64,000 nt of DNA from assembly GCA_009363875.1 (NCBI GenBank), contig CM018681.1:44889510-44953509 (forward strand). Reading direction: 5' to 3'. This document shows, one piece after another, positions 45,340-57,100 of the stretch (its first letter is position 1; every line of letters begins with the position of its first letter). The notes beneath the pieces were generated by a model that searched no databases, was not told the DNA's origin, and worked only from the letters and a program-made list of their open reading frames with translations. A program made the translations under genes and the position numbers. This DNA comes from Mikania micrantha. Taxonomy: Eukaryota > Streptophyta > Magnoliopsida > Asterales > Asteraceae.

Positions 45340-48300
45340 ATGGCTGACTTGCGGTTTGTACCAGATCATAACATGTCAGCATATATCGAAGAACCACCAG
45401 CAAAGCATTCGATGTTCAAGAGCTTAGTTGATGGACTGATCTTATCACCGGTGAATTATGATATTATGGAGCATCCAGAAATTATCACAGAGTACATCCA
45501 GAGCTTCTGGAACTCGATTTCTAAGCACACAGACGCTAACGGGACTGTCAGTCTCTTCGGGAAGATTCAAGGCCAACCCATCATTATTACTGAGCAGATT
45601 CTGAGGGAGTGCCTTCAGTTCGGATATAAAGCTACCAACCCCATTGAGTTAGATCATAATTTTGTTAACCGGACTGTATATCATATGGGGCACAAAGGAG
45701 TCTACCCTCCCACCGAGAAGAAGCTACTGCACCCGTATTGGAAATACTTAGCACATGTTGTTACTCGGTGCCTTTAGGGAAGGAAGGGGGTTATGATGTA
45801 CTTAATCAGACCCTCAGCTCATGTTTGGTGGCTTTAGCTTTGGGAGTTGACTTCAACTTTTCCAAGATGATCTTCCAAGACATGCATGCCAACATCACAG
45901 GGAAGAGGAAGGAGAGGTTTTTGGTGTTTCCCCACTTTCTACAGATAGTCATCAACAAGAGACATCCTAACCTTGTTCCCACCATCGGCACTCTCGGGAT
46001 CAAGATGATGAGAGACGACATATATTCATACATGACTATGAACAAGAGAGGGAAGAAACAGCATGTTAAGGAGCGTCCTCTCATCATGTTTGGGAGATTT
46101 GTTGGTGATGATGCAGTGGCACATGAGCAAGGAACTCCGGTTTCTATTGTTGCCGAGGAACATGACATCCCTCCTGCTAGCACATGCACACACGCTGGCG
46201 CAACTGCCGAGGGACTCATCTCTGAGTTTTCATCATCTTCGAGTGAGGAAATTCTTATTCAAGAGAAGGAGCCTGTCATCCTTGCTCTCACCAGGGCAGA
46301 AAGAGAAGACGTTTAGGAAGCCGATTATGCACTGACTTATGAGTCTTCGCCTAAGAAGAAGAGGATAAAGATGATGTCAAAGCGGCCGAAAGATCCCAGG
46401 TTGCTGAAGAAGATAGCCGGATCATCTTCCTCCATTCCTGCTCAGACTCCTCCACCTCCACCTCCTATAGTGCCCATTCCACCTCAGATTTAGACTCCAC
46501 CACCTCCACCTCATACACAGTCCTCTATTCCACCCACTCAGCCCATGCCACCCACTCAGCCCTAGCCACCCACTCAGCCTAAGCCACCCACACAGCCAAA
46601 ACCATCCACACAACCCTTTAAACCCATAACCACCACTCAAATTCCTGTTCCACCTCCACCACCACCTGTCATTACTTCAGATGCCACCCAAACCACATCA
46701 TCACCACCTCACACTCATAGCCACATCCCTCACACAGAGCCACCACCATCACCAGGCAAGATTCGGTGAGACAAAGGCAAGGCACCTATGCATACGCCTT
46801 CGCCCTATGCACCTGATGGGTCTCCAGTAGATGTTGTATGGCTACAAGAGAGAGTCTTCCTACTGGAACAGGACTCCATCACTAAGGATGAGAAAATTGC
46901 TGAGCTACAGGGATCCATCATCAGAGTTTGCGAGATGTTTAGAAGACAAATCCGAGATGTTGATCTCTTGGAAAGACAGAATTTGATTTTGAAGGAGGCA
47001 ATTGAGAAATTGATGGGTAAACCACTTGTTGAAGAGGATGATGATAAAGCTGATGATGACGACGATGATGAAAAGGTTGATGTAGAAATTTAGATGGAGA
47101 AGAAAGATGATGAAAAAGACAAGGATGGGGATGATCCCAAGGATGATCAAGGGGGCGATAAAGATGGCGACGGTGCCAAAGGCGACAAAGGAAAAGGTAA
47201 AGAAAATGATGATGTGGGAGACGATCAAGGTCAAGGCGCTAGTTCTTCGGGCCAACAAAATGATGAGCCAGCTCAGGACGCTACCAAAGGTACAGATGCT
47301 TAAGAGAATCCACCATCTTTGGAGAAACCTCTAGACTACTATGATGACTTATTTTAGGATCTCCCAGAGAACTTCTTGTTCGACGGATTTGGTGAAGAAC
47401 TCGGTGGAGCGGGCCTAGGGGATTTATTCTCTGATGTATCCATGGACTCAGTTTTTGAAGCAGTGTGTGATCAAGAGAGGAAGGAGAAGGCCAAGTCCTC
47501 TGCAGGAGCAACTGCCGAGGAAGAACCAGAGAATGTTGTTATTGGCGATGTAAACAAAAATCCTTATGTTGATTTCTTGTATGCTCACAAGTACATCAAC
47601 AAAGATGGACAGGAGATTCCTCCTCTGGGCACGGTTATCAACAGTTGGTTTGATAAGCAGAGATATTGGACTCCGGCATCTCCAGAGGTCAAAGCCACAT
47701 GGCTTGGAGAAGTGAGTGAAGTACATCCTGAGCACACCTTCATTACAGATGACCGAGCCTCTTTTGCTGTACGCAACGACAGGTCAAATGTTTGTTGCTG
47801 GTTATACGAAAAAGACAGAGTTCTGTATCTGGTAAAGCGCATGAATGGAAAGGTCGAGTACTACAAGAGGATGAGGGATTTCTGCACCATGCCTAAGTTT
47901 GATATATGGAGCATCAATAACGCCATGTTTTTCAATCCTTCAAAAGATCTCAGGCCGACTTGTTTGCAAAGTTTACCAAAGATCATTGCGAGAAGGACTT
48001 TCTGGTTATGCAAACCGCCAAAGGAAGACGATTTGTCTCGACTTGTATTGTGGACCCAGTGAAGAAGGAACCTTGGGTGTATTACAAGTTACCTCCTCCT
48101 CACACTGAAGAAGCCGTTCCTGTATCTCCAAGAGTTATAGATAACTCTTTGGCCAACTTTCTAGTCATGGTATTTTGATGAGAAGAATCTTGCTGCAATC
48201 ATTCTCATGAACAAAGATGATCTCAATGACATTGATATGATACTGGACCCGATGGATCTTTTAAGTACGGCAAAGACGATATGATGAAGCTGCACACGTT

Positions 48301-48424
48301 GCCCATCAAAGTCTATGGTGGATGAAACGAAGAAGCAAAGCCATTCACACGTGCAGTCGCATTTGCCATACAGCTAAAGCTATATGCTAGAGCTGGTCCT
48401 CACTCTGTCTCACTTCCCATTTGA
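45340..48424 (+). pseudogene. COP-A aORF: extra ORF downstream of pol (broken)
   Basis: Function unknown. Starts MADLRFVPDHNMSAYI directly after a splice-acceptor-like CAG. Parts: an N-terminal domain to about 46100 (YPPTEKKLLHPYWKYL; FPHFLQIVINKR), frame break near 45775; a basic patch (PKKKRIKMMSKRPK, about 46345) that resembles a nuclear signal; proline-rich PPTQPK-type repeats (46530-46610); a coiled coil (VFLLEQDSITKDEKIAELQ, about 46850); an acidic D/K-rich stretch (47030-47250); and the C-terminal domain (47500-48424, with RSNVCCWLYEKDR, LDPMD and FAIQLKLYARAGPH). There are several stops. The parts match COP-B in order and COP-C in outline. Confidence 0.8.
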
Positions 48425-48435
48425 CTTCATCAGTC

Positions 48436-48446
48436 TAGGGGGAGTT
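48436..48446 (+). promoter_or_regulatory. COP-A polypurine tract
   Basis: TAGGGGGAGTT directly before the 3' LTR; primes plus-strand cDNA. Confidence 0.9.
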
Positions 48447-48833
48447 TGTAGAGCCCAACTGAAGATAAAGACTGACAAAGCTAACCAGAGAAGAGTAGAA
48501 GACCAGATTTTGTTCTTATTTTGTTATGTTTCGTGCACTTAGTAGTTCGTATACATCAGTATTTCGTGTACTCAAACATTTTTGTGTATAGTGGTTCGAG
48601 TACACCTAGAAGTGGTATAAATAGACTTATTTTGTACTATTCTAGGTTTGGATTCCTGAGGAATGCTCTCTAGACGTATTGAGGCATTATTTTGTGTATT
48701 TCACTGAAATATATCAAAGTTTTGAACGTTCTTCTTGTTCTTGTGTTTCTATTTCGGATTACGCACATTGTAGATTCATTTGATGCAGATTGGAGGCTTA
48801 AAGTTCGGTTCTTTATCTGTTTTGGGACCTACA
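48447..48833 (+). repeat. COP-A 3' LTR
   Basis: TGTAGAGCCC to GGGACCTACA, followed by TSD TCACC at 48834-48838. Compared with the 5' LTR it shows scattered substitutions. Confidence 0.93.
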
Positions 48834-48838
48834 TCACC

Positions 48839-50662
48839 TTCCCGTCATAACTACACCAAGGTTTAGTTTCGTAATCTGGTTCGATGTAGTAGATTATGGA
48901 TTGTTCTTGGCAAGGTTTTGGTTATTCTGCACATTGGACTTTGACATATCTCATGTCTTTCCCGATGGTCATGTGCAGATAGGTCACTTGTGGCCTTGCA
49001 AAATCTGGCAGCACAGTTCTCTCGGAACTATCCTGAGATGTTTCTCTTGCAATTTCGCCGAATTCTCGAGCAATTTCTCCCTGATTCAATCACAGTGTTT
49101 CTCCGTAAGTGGTTGAGTTGGGCGCCGCATATAGAGGATTTTTCTGTCTCACCATGTGGGATTAACATTGATCTTATACTGTAAGTTTGGGTAGAATAGG
49201 TTTCGGGCTCTCTGGTGATGAGTTGTTGAAATCTCTGCTCATTTGGCAGGTGAAGAATGTCTTCTCTTGACATTCTTGTTTGTTCCCTTACCATACACGA
49301 ATTTAATTCATTGGTTTAAGGCGATCGAAGATCGTCTCTCCACATTCATCCTTAGGAATGACTCTTTCATAGCCTTCAGTAGTCTTGTGTCTTCGATGAT
49401 ATCTCAGTTGGTAAGGGTCTTGCTTCTATTGCTTGGAGAAATAGTTTGGGTTGTCTTCACAACCTATAGGCCCTTGGTGTTTCGCTTCAGCTCTTATTGT
49501 TACTTATGGTTTTCTCAATGAAGGTTGTTGTGTTCTGCTCTCGCTCCCATTCAATTGTAGTCGTGTTGATTTGGGCGATGTAAGCAGACATAACTACATT
49601 GCCATTATTTTAGTGATTGCTCACAAGGAAATCACAAGGGACGCCTTGTTTCTTCCAGTCGTTAGCCCTGGTCTCCAGTTTCCGATGGCGTGTAGTGTTG
49701 CTCCCTTGTGACTTTGCTACACAGGCGGGTAGGTAATTGCTCCTTTTCCTCAATACGTTCTAGAACTATCATTACCTCCTCAAAAGGACGGAAGTCCTTG
49801 CGTTTTCGAGGGAGATCATTACTATCTCTTCTCACTAGCATTGGGGTCACTTAGAGTTGGTTCCTCTCCATCTTCTTCTATTTATAACTAATTGGATAAG
49901 TCATAGAGTATTGTGGCAGAGAAATGCTCATGGTTGTGAGGAATCAATGTTCTTCTAAGCTCTCAAATCCATATATTGAGGATAAGGATTCACGCCGTGC
50001 GGTGGAGTTCGTGATGTTGAATGGCATTTGGGGGTGTCGGAAATGAATATTCAAGATTAGACTAAAGTGGTTAAATGTGTCTCATTTAACTAGTTTGACA
50101 GCCCTAGTATTGGATGGTAGCTCTTGACATTGCCTTCGTCGAAGTTATCATGGCCGATGCATATCGGGTCAGGCTCCGACTCCCATACGAATGGGACTTG
50201 TAGTTCCCAAGGTTAGGGAGCTCAATTGAAGGGATATTGAGTTCAGCTGGTTACCCTGATTGCTTGAATAACTCCTGCTCTTCCAGGAGCGTTGACCCTT
50301 TGTAGATGTTAGGTCGCCAGGGTTGGCTTCTGTAGTCGTGTTGATTAGACATTGTTCGGAATGCTCTGAGAAACGCCTTAACAGGCCTTCTGCTCGTCAA
50401 GACGTCCTACATCCTCATCTCTCCTCATTTCCTCATTACCTAGTAGTGACTGAGGTTGTCATCTCACTCTTACCTCTAGTCCTAACAAACCCTAAGTTGT
50501 GTTTCATTCTGCAGTCTCTTAGCATTTAGTGCTAAATATTAGGAATGGGTAGGCACGTTGTAATGCATACATTTAAACTATACCCACTGTGTCTTTGTCC
50601 CGTAGGTGGCATTTTGTGTGTGTTGGCGTGGCAAGAGCTTCATTGGAGTCATCTTCAGTTAA
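48839..50662 (-). other. GYP1 interior, decayed; nothing recognisable
   Basis: About 1.8 kb between the COP-A insertion and the GYP1 gag remnant. I read both strands and found no gag core, protease, RT or integrase motif. The minus-strand frames at 49294-49028 and 49850-49662 have no family I know. It may be fully decayed pol or non-coding filler of a pol-less derivative. Confidence 0.5.
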
Positions 50663-51295
50663 TTATACTCTGTTGGGGCACTTCTTAGCTACGTGGCCAG
50701 GTTCACCACATGTGTAGAAGTGCTTGATGTTGTTCAGGGGAGGGCATGTTGTCGCAACGTCATCTTGGCATTGAGTTGTCGGGGTCCTGCAGCTCTGACT
50801 TTCATGACCCATCATCCCGCATTTAGTGCATTGTTTACACTGCTTTCTTGCTACATGATTGTGCTTCTAGCTGGCACACAAGGGAGATTTTCCAGCGTAC
50901 CGCTTGCGAATTGGACCCACTGATGAGGTGCAATGTTGTGCCCAATGACCCAGCTTCCCACATTTGGAGCACAGTTTTCACTTCTGTTGTCGGGATGGTG
51001 GTATTGACATTTGTGCAAAGGGGAAATTCTCCAGCGTACAATTTACGAGGCTCGCCTCTGTGGCTGGGGCCCGCTTGATCAGCGAAGTCAGTAGAGGGTG
51101 GCTTGATTCGTCTGTCGATTCTCTTTGGCTCGCTTCATCTCCTGCCTTTAGTGCGATGGGGGCGTCTTCTGAGCGAAGGGTGCCATGGTTGATTTGATTC
51201 ACGATGTGAGGAATGGCAGCAATGAGTTGCTCCGTGATGAGTGTAGCCAGGACGGCGGTCTCTGGGTTGACGTGTGCCTGTTCCTTTGGAGGCAT
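50663..51295 (-). pseudogene. gag: GYP1 gag remnant with zinc knuckles
   Basis: ATG at 51295 opens MPPKEQAHVNPETAVLATLITEQLIAAIPHIVNQINHG, like the start of GYP2-type gags. The gag core with its ALTWWN motif is missing. Knuckle-type motifs follow: CSKCGKLGHWAQHC (near 50970), CTKCGMMGHESQSC (near 50830) and one with the first Cys replaced (YTCGEPGHVAKKC, near 50700). A YAGEFPLC/YAGKSPLC phrase occurs twice, so the finger region has been duplicated. Frames shift between the fingers. Confidence 0.75.
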
Positions 51296-51447
51296 TTTGA
51301 TTAACCCCAAAGTGGAAATGGTTAGTACCTATGATCATACACAAGTACCATATGCAATTGTTCCTATCCTAATTTCTCTACATGAGGTCCCTAAGTTATA
51401 GCCTAGGCCAAACCGATTAAGTAAATGACCTAATTCTCTATAACCGT

Positions 51448-51460
51448 GGCTCTGATACCA
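51448..51460 (-). promoter_or_regulatory. GYP1 primer binding site
   Basis: The minus strand reads TGGTATCAGAGCC, three bases inside the LTR end (GTGTGACG, changed from GTGTGACA). Confidence 0.92.
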
Positions 51461-51463
51461 ATC

Positions 51464-52949
51464 CGTCACACCCTGGGCCGGCGGGCTGGATCGGGAACCC
51501 GTCGGGCGGAATAGTCATGAGGAGTGATTGAATCGGAGTGATCATATTGTTTATACAACACATGATAATATGAGAACACTAAAATACATTAATAAAATTA
51601 AATTAAATTACAACTATTTTATAATCTAATTCTATTACAACTTGACTTGGACACCTGGGACGTGTTCCCAAATGTCTCACATAATATCTTACAAAGGTGT
51701 TAGTCTTGAATCATGTAGCATGTGGGGCTTTGTATGATTCCATGTAGGAGTTGTAGGTTCTTCTAAGGGATCCTATCTTTCTCTCTCTAAAATTCATCCT
51801 GCTTTCGCATGTTCTTCCCCTGAGAACATGTAAAATCTATCACCACTAGGTTGGTGAGTTCACGCAAGATTTTAAAAAATATCAGGTTTTGTAAAAGGTT
51901 TGAAGAAAACTCTTTCCATTCACTACGGTTTTGAAAATGGTGTGTGAATGGTATTGAAAACACGAAGGAATTACACAAGTGTTTAAATCTGAACCTCATT
52001 ACTGACACCATCCCAAATCATCAAATGTAGTTTATATATAGGGTATACGTAGAGCCAAGGCTCGACCGCCAGCCCACCACCCCTTCGGTGATCCACGAGA
52101 ATTTACTTAATGGAAATCATACATCATCACTTTTGTATCTCTATTCAACACGACTCGACAGATGTTTTGGAAAACAAAATGTCTTGAGAAAGAAGTGTAT
52201 GCTTTGTCTCCTGATATAGGAAAATCTTGTTTTGTTTATTTGTTTGGAAATCACAAAGTTTACACTCCTTTCTTGAAGTTTAACATTGTTTGTTGTGTAC
52301 TCGTTTGAAAATCATTCAAGACCAGGTCTTGAGCATTTGTTTGTATTGAAAACTTGAAATTGTTATTAGTGTGGTCTGTCTGTAGTATCACCCATGTGAT
52401 CATTTACCAAACCTAACTGATACGCCCATGTTGATTAGTTCCCATGGAACTAATCCGAGTAGTTGTCCTCTGTATGTATGCGTGTAACGTACCAGCCTTA
52501 TTGCTGGAGGTTGGTTAGACATATGGTACCATCTACGGTACCGTCGGTTGACCCGCGTCAACTAATGGAAAGTGACTCTAAAAGGGACTTACTTGAGAAC
52601 TCCTCAGCGAATTCTTGATGTGTATGTTATGTGGAAAAATGTTCTAGTGAATTACCCTAGAAATGTACCATGCAAAATTTCTTGTTTGTTTGATGGGGAT
52701 TCCCATAAAAATGTATGTTTTCTATTGTGCATTAGCACAATTCCTCAGTCATGTCCGCTCATCTCTTGGTTGGGCACAAAGCCTCGAACTGTTATAATTA
52801 ACGGACATCTCCGTGTTGAATTGTGTTTTGTACCCTCTAAAATCCTTTTTTTTAATGATCGAAAAACTCGAAATGAAATGATGAATGTTTAGTAAAATAG
52901 TTTGAAATACATTTATTCAAATAACATTCGAATAAGAGGTTGTGGGTTG
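51464..52949 (-). repeat. GYP1 5' LTR, inner part
   Basis: The minus strand of this segment ends GGGTGTGAC next to the PBS. At 52030-52090 (minus strand) it carries GTGGTGGGCTGGCGG and CTACGTATACCCTATATATA, the block shared with GYP2 and SOLO. The LTR is split at 52950 by SOLO/COP-C and resumes at 62607. There is no gene here. Confidence 0.8.
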
Positions 52950-52955
52950 ATTTCT

Positions 52956-53579
52956 TGCTGATGCATGTAATGTCCCTAGTTCTGTATTTTGTATGTCTTT
53001 GATTGTGTAAAGTTCATATTAGTAATGAAATCGACTCTTCTGTATTGTTTTTATATGTTTAATTGAGTTTAATATGTTTAACTGTGTTTGACTTTGACTT
53101 TGACTATGTTACAGACCCATTCGTGCGAATGGTTCCTACGAATGAGTCCTTTTGCATGAATGAAGGACTAGCGAATGGCTGAGGTGAACGAATGAGTCAT
53201 TCGCATGACTCATTTGGTTGACCAGCCCATTCGGCTGAGCCTTTCGCCCGAATGAGTGCTTCGCACCACTCATTCGGCCTAATGAGTTCAGTTTATATAT
53301 AGGACTGCAAACAGAATGTTTCAGTAAGTCTTACATCATTTCTCTGACCCCTGAGCACACCCTGTCATTCTCCTAGGGTTTTGAGCTGCCTCTTCCTGTC
53401 CAACTTCGATTCTCACCCCGTGGTGCTTCGATTTTGATCAAAACGTTGATTCAACATCATTGGATTGCTTGGTGATTTCGATTGGAAAACCCTTGAATAG
53501 GATTCCGCACGATTCAAGGCCCTGCCGAGCAGATTCCTCAAGGAACCGAGTTGTTTCCGAGGGTTTCTTAGGTCCTACA
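52956..53579 (+). repeat. COP-C 5' LTR
   Basis: TGCTGATGCATG to GGTCCTACA. Holds the word array CATTCGTGCGAATG, ACGAATGAGTC and similar at 53116-53290, then a TATA candidate (tttatatataggac, 53290-53304). The pair is 57503-58134. Confidence 0.92.
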
Positions 53580-53665
53580 AAGCGGTTCCTTGAGGAATCT
53601 GCTCGGCAGGGCCTTGAATCGTGCGGAATCCTATTCAAGGGTTTTCCAATCGAAATCACCAAGCA
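53466..53665. repeat. 83-bp perfect inverted repeat at the COP-C LTR/leader joint
   Basis: Arms 53466-53548 and 53583-53665 are exact reverse complements; the 34-base loop holds the LTR end. The right arm occupies the place of the primer binding site. The left arm differs at several sites from the matching part of the 3' LTR (58022-58105), so the arms are more alike than the LTRs. This points to an event after insertion, to later homogenisation, or to an assembly artefact. Confidence 0.95.
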
Positions 53666-54198
53666 CATAGATTGAACCCTAACCGTTTGGATTTTTGGGG
53701 TTTTAGGGTTCGAAACTCTGCAAGACCAATAACCGATCAAAATTAACTTTAATCCACTTGAAACCATTTCTAATACCTCAATCGGACCTCTCTGAACTAA
53801 ATGCTACCATTTTTAAGGTCTGATTTGAATTTTGGGAGTTTGGGATTTCAAAGTCCTTCGGTCGACCGAATGGCTGTCATTCGCATCACATGGTCGATCG
53901 AATGAGAAGATTCGACCAAATGAGTGGATTCAAGCGAATGATAGCCTTTCGGTCAAAGGATGGACCGAATGAGGTTATTCGGGCCATATGGTCATGCGAA
54001 TGAATGGGTTCAACCAAATGAATTCATTCGTGTGTCATTCAGATGGCAACATTCATTCGGTCAGTTTTTCCATTCGCCTGAGTCTCAGTCGTAGAATGTA
54101 GGTTCATTCGCACCAATTGAGCACTTGAGTTAAAATTTTGATTTTGTTCAATTGCTTACTCAACTGAACTGATATGTTGTTTTTCTTTTGTGTTTCAG
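53666..54198 (+). promoter_or_regulatory. COP-C leader: word array and putative splice acceptor
   Basis: Holds about fifteen CGAATG/CATTCG words at 53855-54110, as in its LTR. It ends in CTGAT (54169-54173) and a long pyrimidine tract TTTTTCTTTTGTGTTTCAG closing at 54198, one base before ATG 54200. The acceptor has been kept although no gag-pol intron precedes it now. Confidence 0.62.
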
Positions 54199-54199
54199 T

Positions 54200-57100
54200 A
54201 TGGCAGGCTATAAAGGTTTTCCGAAGAACAACATATGTGCTCATTTGGATGCTATTACGAGGAACGCCAGGCATTTCACTGAGATTATAGCTTTTTTGAG
54301 ACGTTCTAGGATATTCACTGCTATTTCTACAGTCCATGATCCCTATTTGTTACATCATAGGGATTTCTGGAGTACAGCTGATATTGATTGCGAGGTAGAG
54401 CCTGCAGTGATCAGAGGGAAGGTCAAAGGGCAAGACGTTTTCGTTTCTGCTGAGCACATCAGACGAGTGTGTGATTTTCAGGACTCACCAGATCATCCAT
54501 TCACTCTTGAAAGATATTTGGTTCGTGGATGTTTCGTGAGGTGCAAGTATGATGGTGATTTAGAGGCCGGAGTGCTGAACAAGGCTTCTTATGCCCGCAG
54601 TTCAAGTATATTAGTCATGTACTCATTCACTACTTTGGTTCAAGGCATGGTGGATTTGATGATCTGCGAGAGACTCTGCAGGGTGTCTTTGTGGCCATGG
54701 TGCTAAACATCCCGTTCAACTTCTCCGAGATGGTTTTCACACACATGAAGGAGAACGTGTATTTGAAAGGAGACAAGAAGTTTCTGATGTACCCGAGATT
54801 TCTTCAGACGATCTTCGATGCTCAAGTACCGAATCTTCCCAAAGCCAGCTCAGACATCATCAGATTAGAGCATATGACTGATATTACCCTCAACAGGGTT
54901 CTTTCTTATCAGGGAAAGGAGATGAAGCCTCCTACTCGTCGTCTGTTCGGCCACCTCCTCAATCCAGATTATGTAGCACCTATTGGGAGGAGGTGGATAC
55001 ACAAGGACTCTGATTCTGATCAGGATGATATTATTGTTCCAGGAGGTGATGATGGAGATAATGGTGATGATGATATTGTTGCTGATGTTGGTGGTGGTGC
55101 TAGTAGTGCTGGTGTGAATGCTGGTGGTGATGTTGGTGATGATGTTCATGTCCCCAAGACATCTATTGTTTCTATGTCCACTTTTTCTACTCCATTAGAG
55201 ATGGGAGGTACTACACTACTGATGAGGGAGAGGATGACCAGATGGAGGATGTTGAGGGTGAGGCAGATGATGCCTCGGATGATTCTGATTCAGAGGACAC
55301 TGGGCCTCAGGTTGTGACTACTTGTCTCAGATCTCAGGTTTTTTTCCTTGAGACAAGGTCTGGGGAGCATACCTCTGTAGATGAGGAGGAGATTAAAGAT
55401 CCATCTTTTATTCCAGAGTTTGATTTTGATCCCATTCCTCGTACTTTCACTACCTCTACTGTTGTTGAGACTTCCTTCCCTCCGGCCAAGAGACAGAAGA
55501 GGGCGAGATTCGTTTTGCAGAGACGGTCAGAGTCGGTTTCTGTTGCAGCAACCACTGCTACATCCGCTGCAACAGTCGCGACTCTTCACTGACCAGGTCA
55601 AGGGCAACTCCTGCACGTGTTTCTATTGCCCCTCTGACCTCATCTATGGCCACCACAGCTGTAATTACTACTGCTTCCTCTAGTCCTTCTATTACACGCC
55701 CAGATCCGTACACTATGACTGCTTCAGTTGCTGATCAGCTCAGCATGCTGAACAGTTCTTCGGCTGATAAAGAAGAACCCTGAGCAGGATCAGACTATTT
55801 CTCAGCTTACACAAAGGGTCAGTGAGCACGATGCTCTGCTACTACAGGCTGCTGATCAGAGGGCTGATTTGAGAGCCTGATATGCTGATTTGGAGGAGAG
55901 ATTGCTCAAGTCTATGGACGAGCACAATCAGCTAGCCTTGACAGCTGTTGGCTTCAATGACAGGATCTTGGCTCTTGAGGCAGAAAACTTGCGTCTTGAA
56001 GAGCAGGTTGAAAGCCTCAAAGGATTCCACACCAAGGATTGAGGGTTCTGACCCTGTCTCTGATGATTCAGACAAGGAAGATGAAGAAGACGAAGAAGAA
56101 GAAGAGTCTGATGAGGAGAAGGTGGATTATGATAGTATAGATGATGATGATGACGACTTTGGTTATGATGATGATCGTGCTAGGAGTGGCTCTATGAGTT
56201 CCTCCAGTGCAGGAGAGTCAACTCCTCCCACCGAGATCAGAACCAAGACCAGACACGACAAAGCTGCCAAGTCGCCTCAAAGTCAAGCAGAAGAGCTGAA
56301 GGCAACTGAAGAGGTTGATGCTACGCCTGTGAGACGTATTCTGGATGAGAAGTTGACAATGATTTTAGACGCTCAGGGCATCATTCAACACTCTTCATCT
56401 ATGACAAAGAGGAAGGCGAGATCATCCACTCCCTCTCGAAAGAGCTGATTGCAGAGCTATTCAGGCTAAATCTGGATGAAGTTGTTTTGGATGATGATGT
56501 TGTTCCCATTTGTGATCTTCCTATTCTAGAGGTTTTTGATGATGTTGATGAGGTAATTCTGGAGGATCTTAGAGATGAGAAAACATAAAGTACAATTCAG
56601 CTGAAGAGGAGTTGCCTACTTTAGCTGATCTTTTCGGTCTACATACTGAGGAGGAACTGAGCCAAAAGATAGACGAAAAGGTCAGCGGCAGCGAGTCTTT
56701 AGCAGAAGACATTCAAAGGAGGAAAGAGGAATGGGCAGCCTATTTGGAGGTACTGAAGAAAGACAGTGTTCCACTGATGCCAACTCCGCACACCAAAGTA
56801 TACAGGACCAAGGGATACAAGTCCGGCGGTCAGATTCTGAGTTGGGCATATTTCATGATCTGTGATGTTATGCGGTGAAGAGAGAGAAGGGATCCAGTAC
56901 TTTCGTTTCCCCCCATGACTTCAAGACGTTGTCGGGATTCGAGGTTAATCAGCTTGCACGTATGAAGATGATATATTGTGAAGATTCGGGGATGTCGTCC
57001 TGGTTTTCGAGGCAAATTCAGTTTGAGTACAGAAAGAGATTGGATAATTTCAAGCAACAGCAACCTGAAAGGTATTACCAGCCAGAGATTGATGCCAACA

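Larger units (their letters stand above)
1100..48833 (+). mobile_element. COP-A: SIRE-lineage Ty1/copia element carrying an extra 3' ORF
   Basis: The LTRs at 1100-1483 and 48447-48833 both run from TG to CA and are flanked by the perfect 5-bp TSD TCACC (1095-1099 and 48834-48838). The order is LTR, PBS, leader, gag, protease, [integrase missing], RT, RNase H, a 1.8 kb spacer, aORF, PPT, LTR. GYP2 interrupts gag at 3235/39817. The lineage call rests on RT/RNase H motifs such as MIGSLMYLTASRPDIMFSV and on the extra ORF after pol, both typical of Sireviruses. The two LTRs differ at a few percent of sites by eye, so the insertion is not recent. Every coding block carries stops or frameshifts. Confidence 0.92.

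Noticed and set aside
50693..51197. Plus-strand frames near the GYP1 gag
   Set aside because: They are antisense to zinc-knuckle coding sequence on the minus strand.
53438..53767. Similar protein frames on both strands over the COP-C hairpin
   Set aside because: They mirror each other because of the inverted repeat and lie in LTR and leader DNA.
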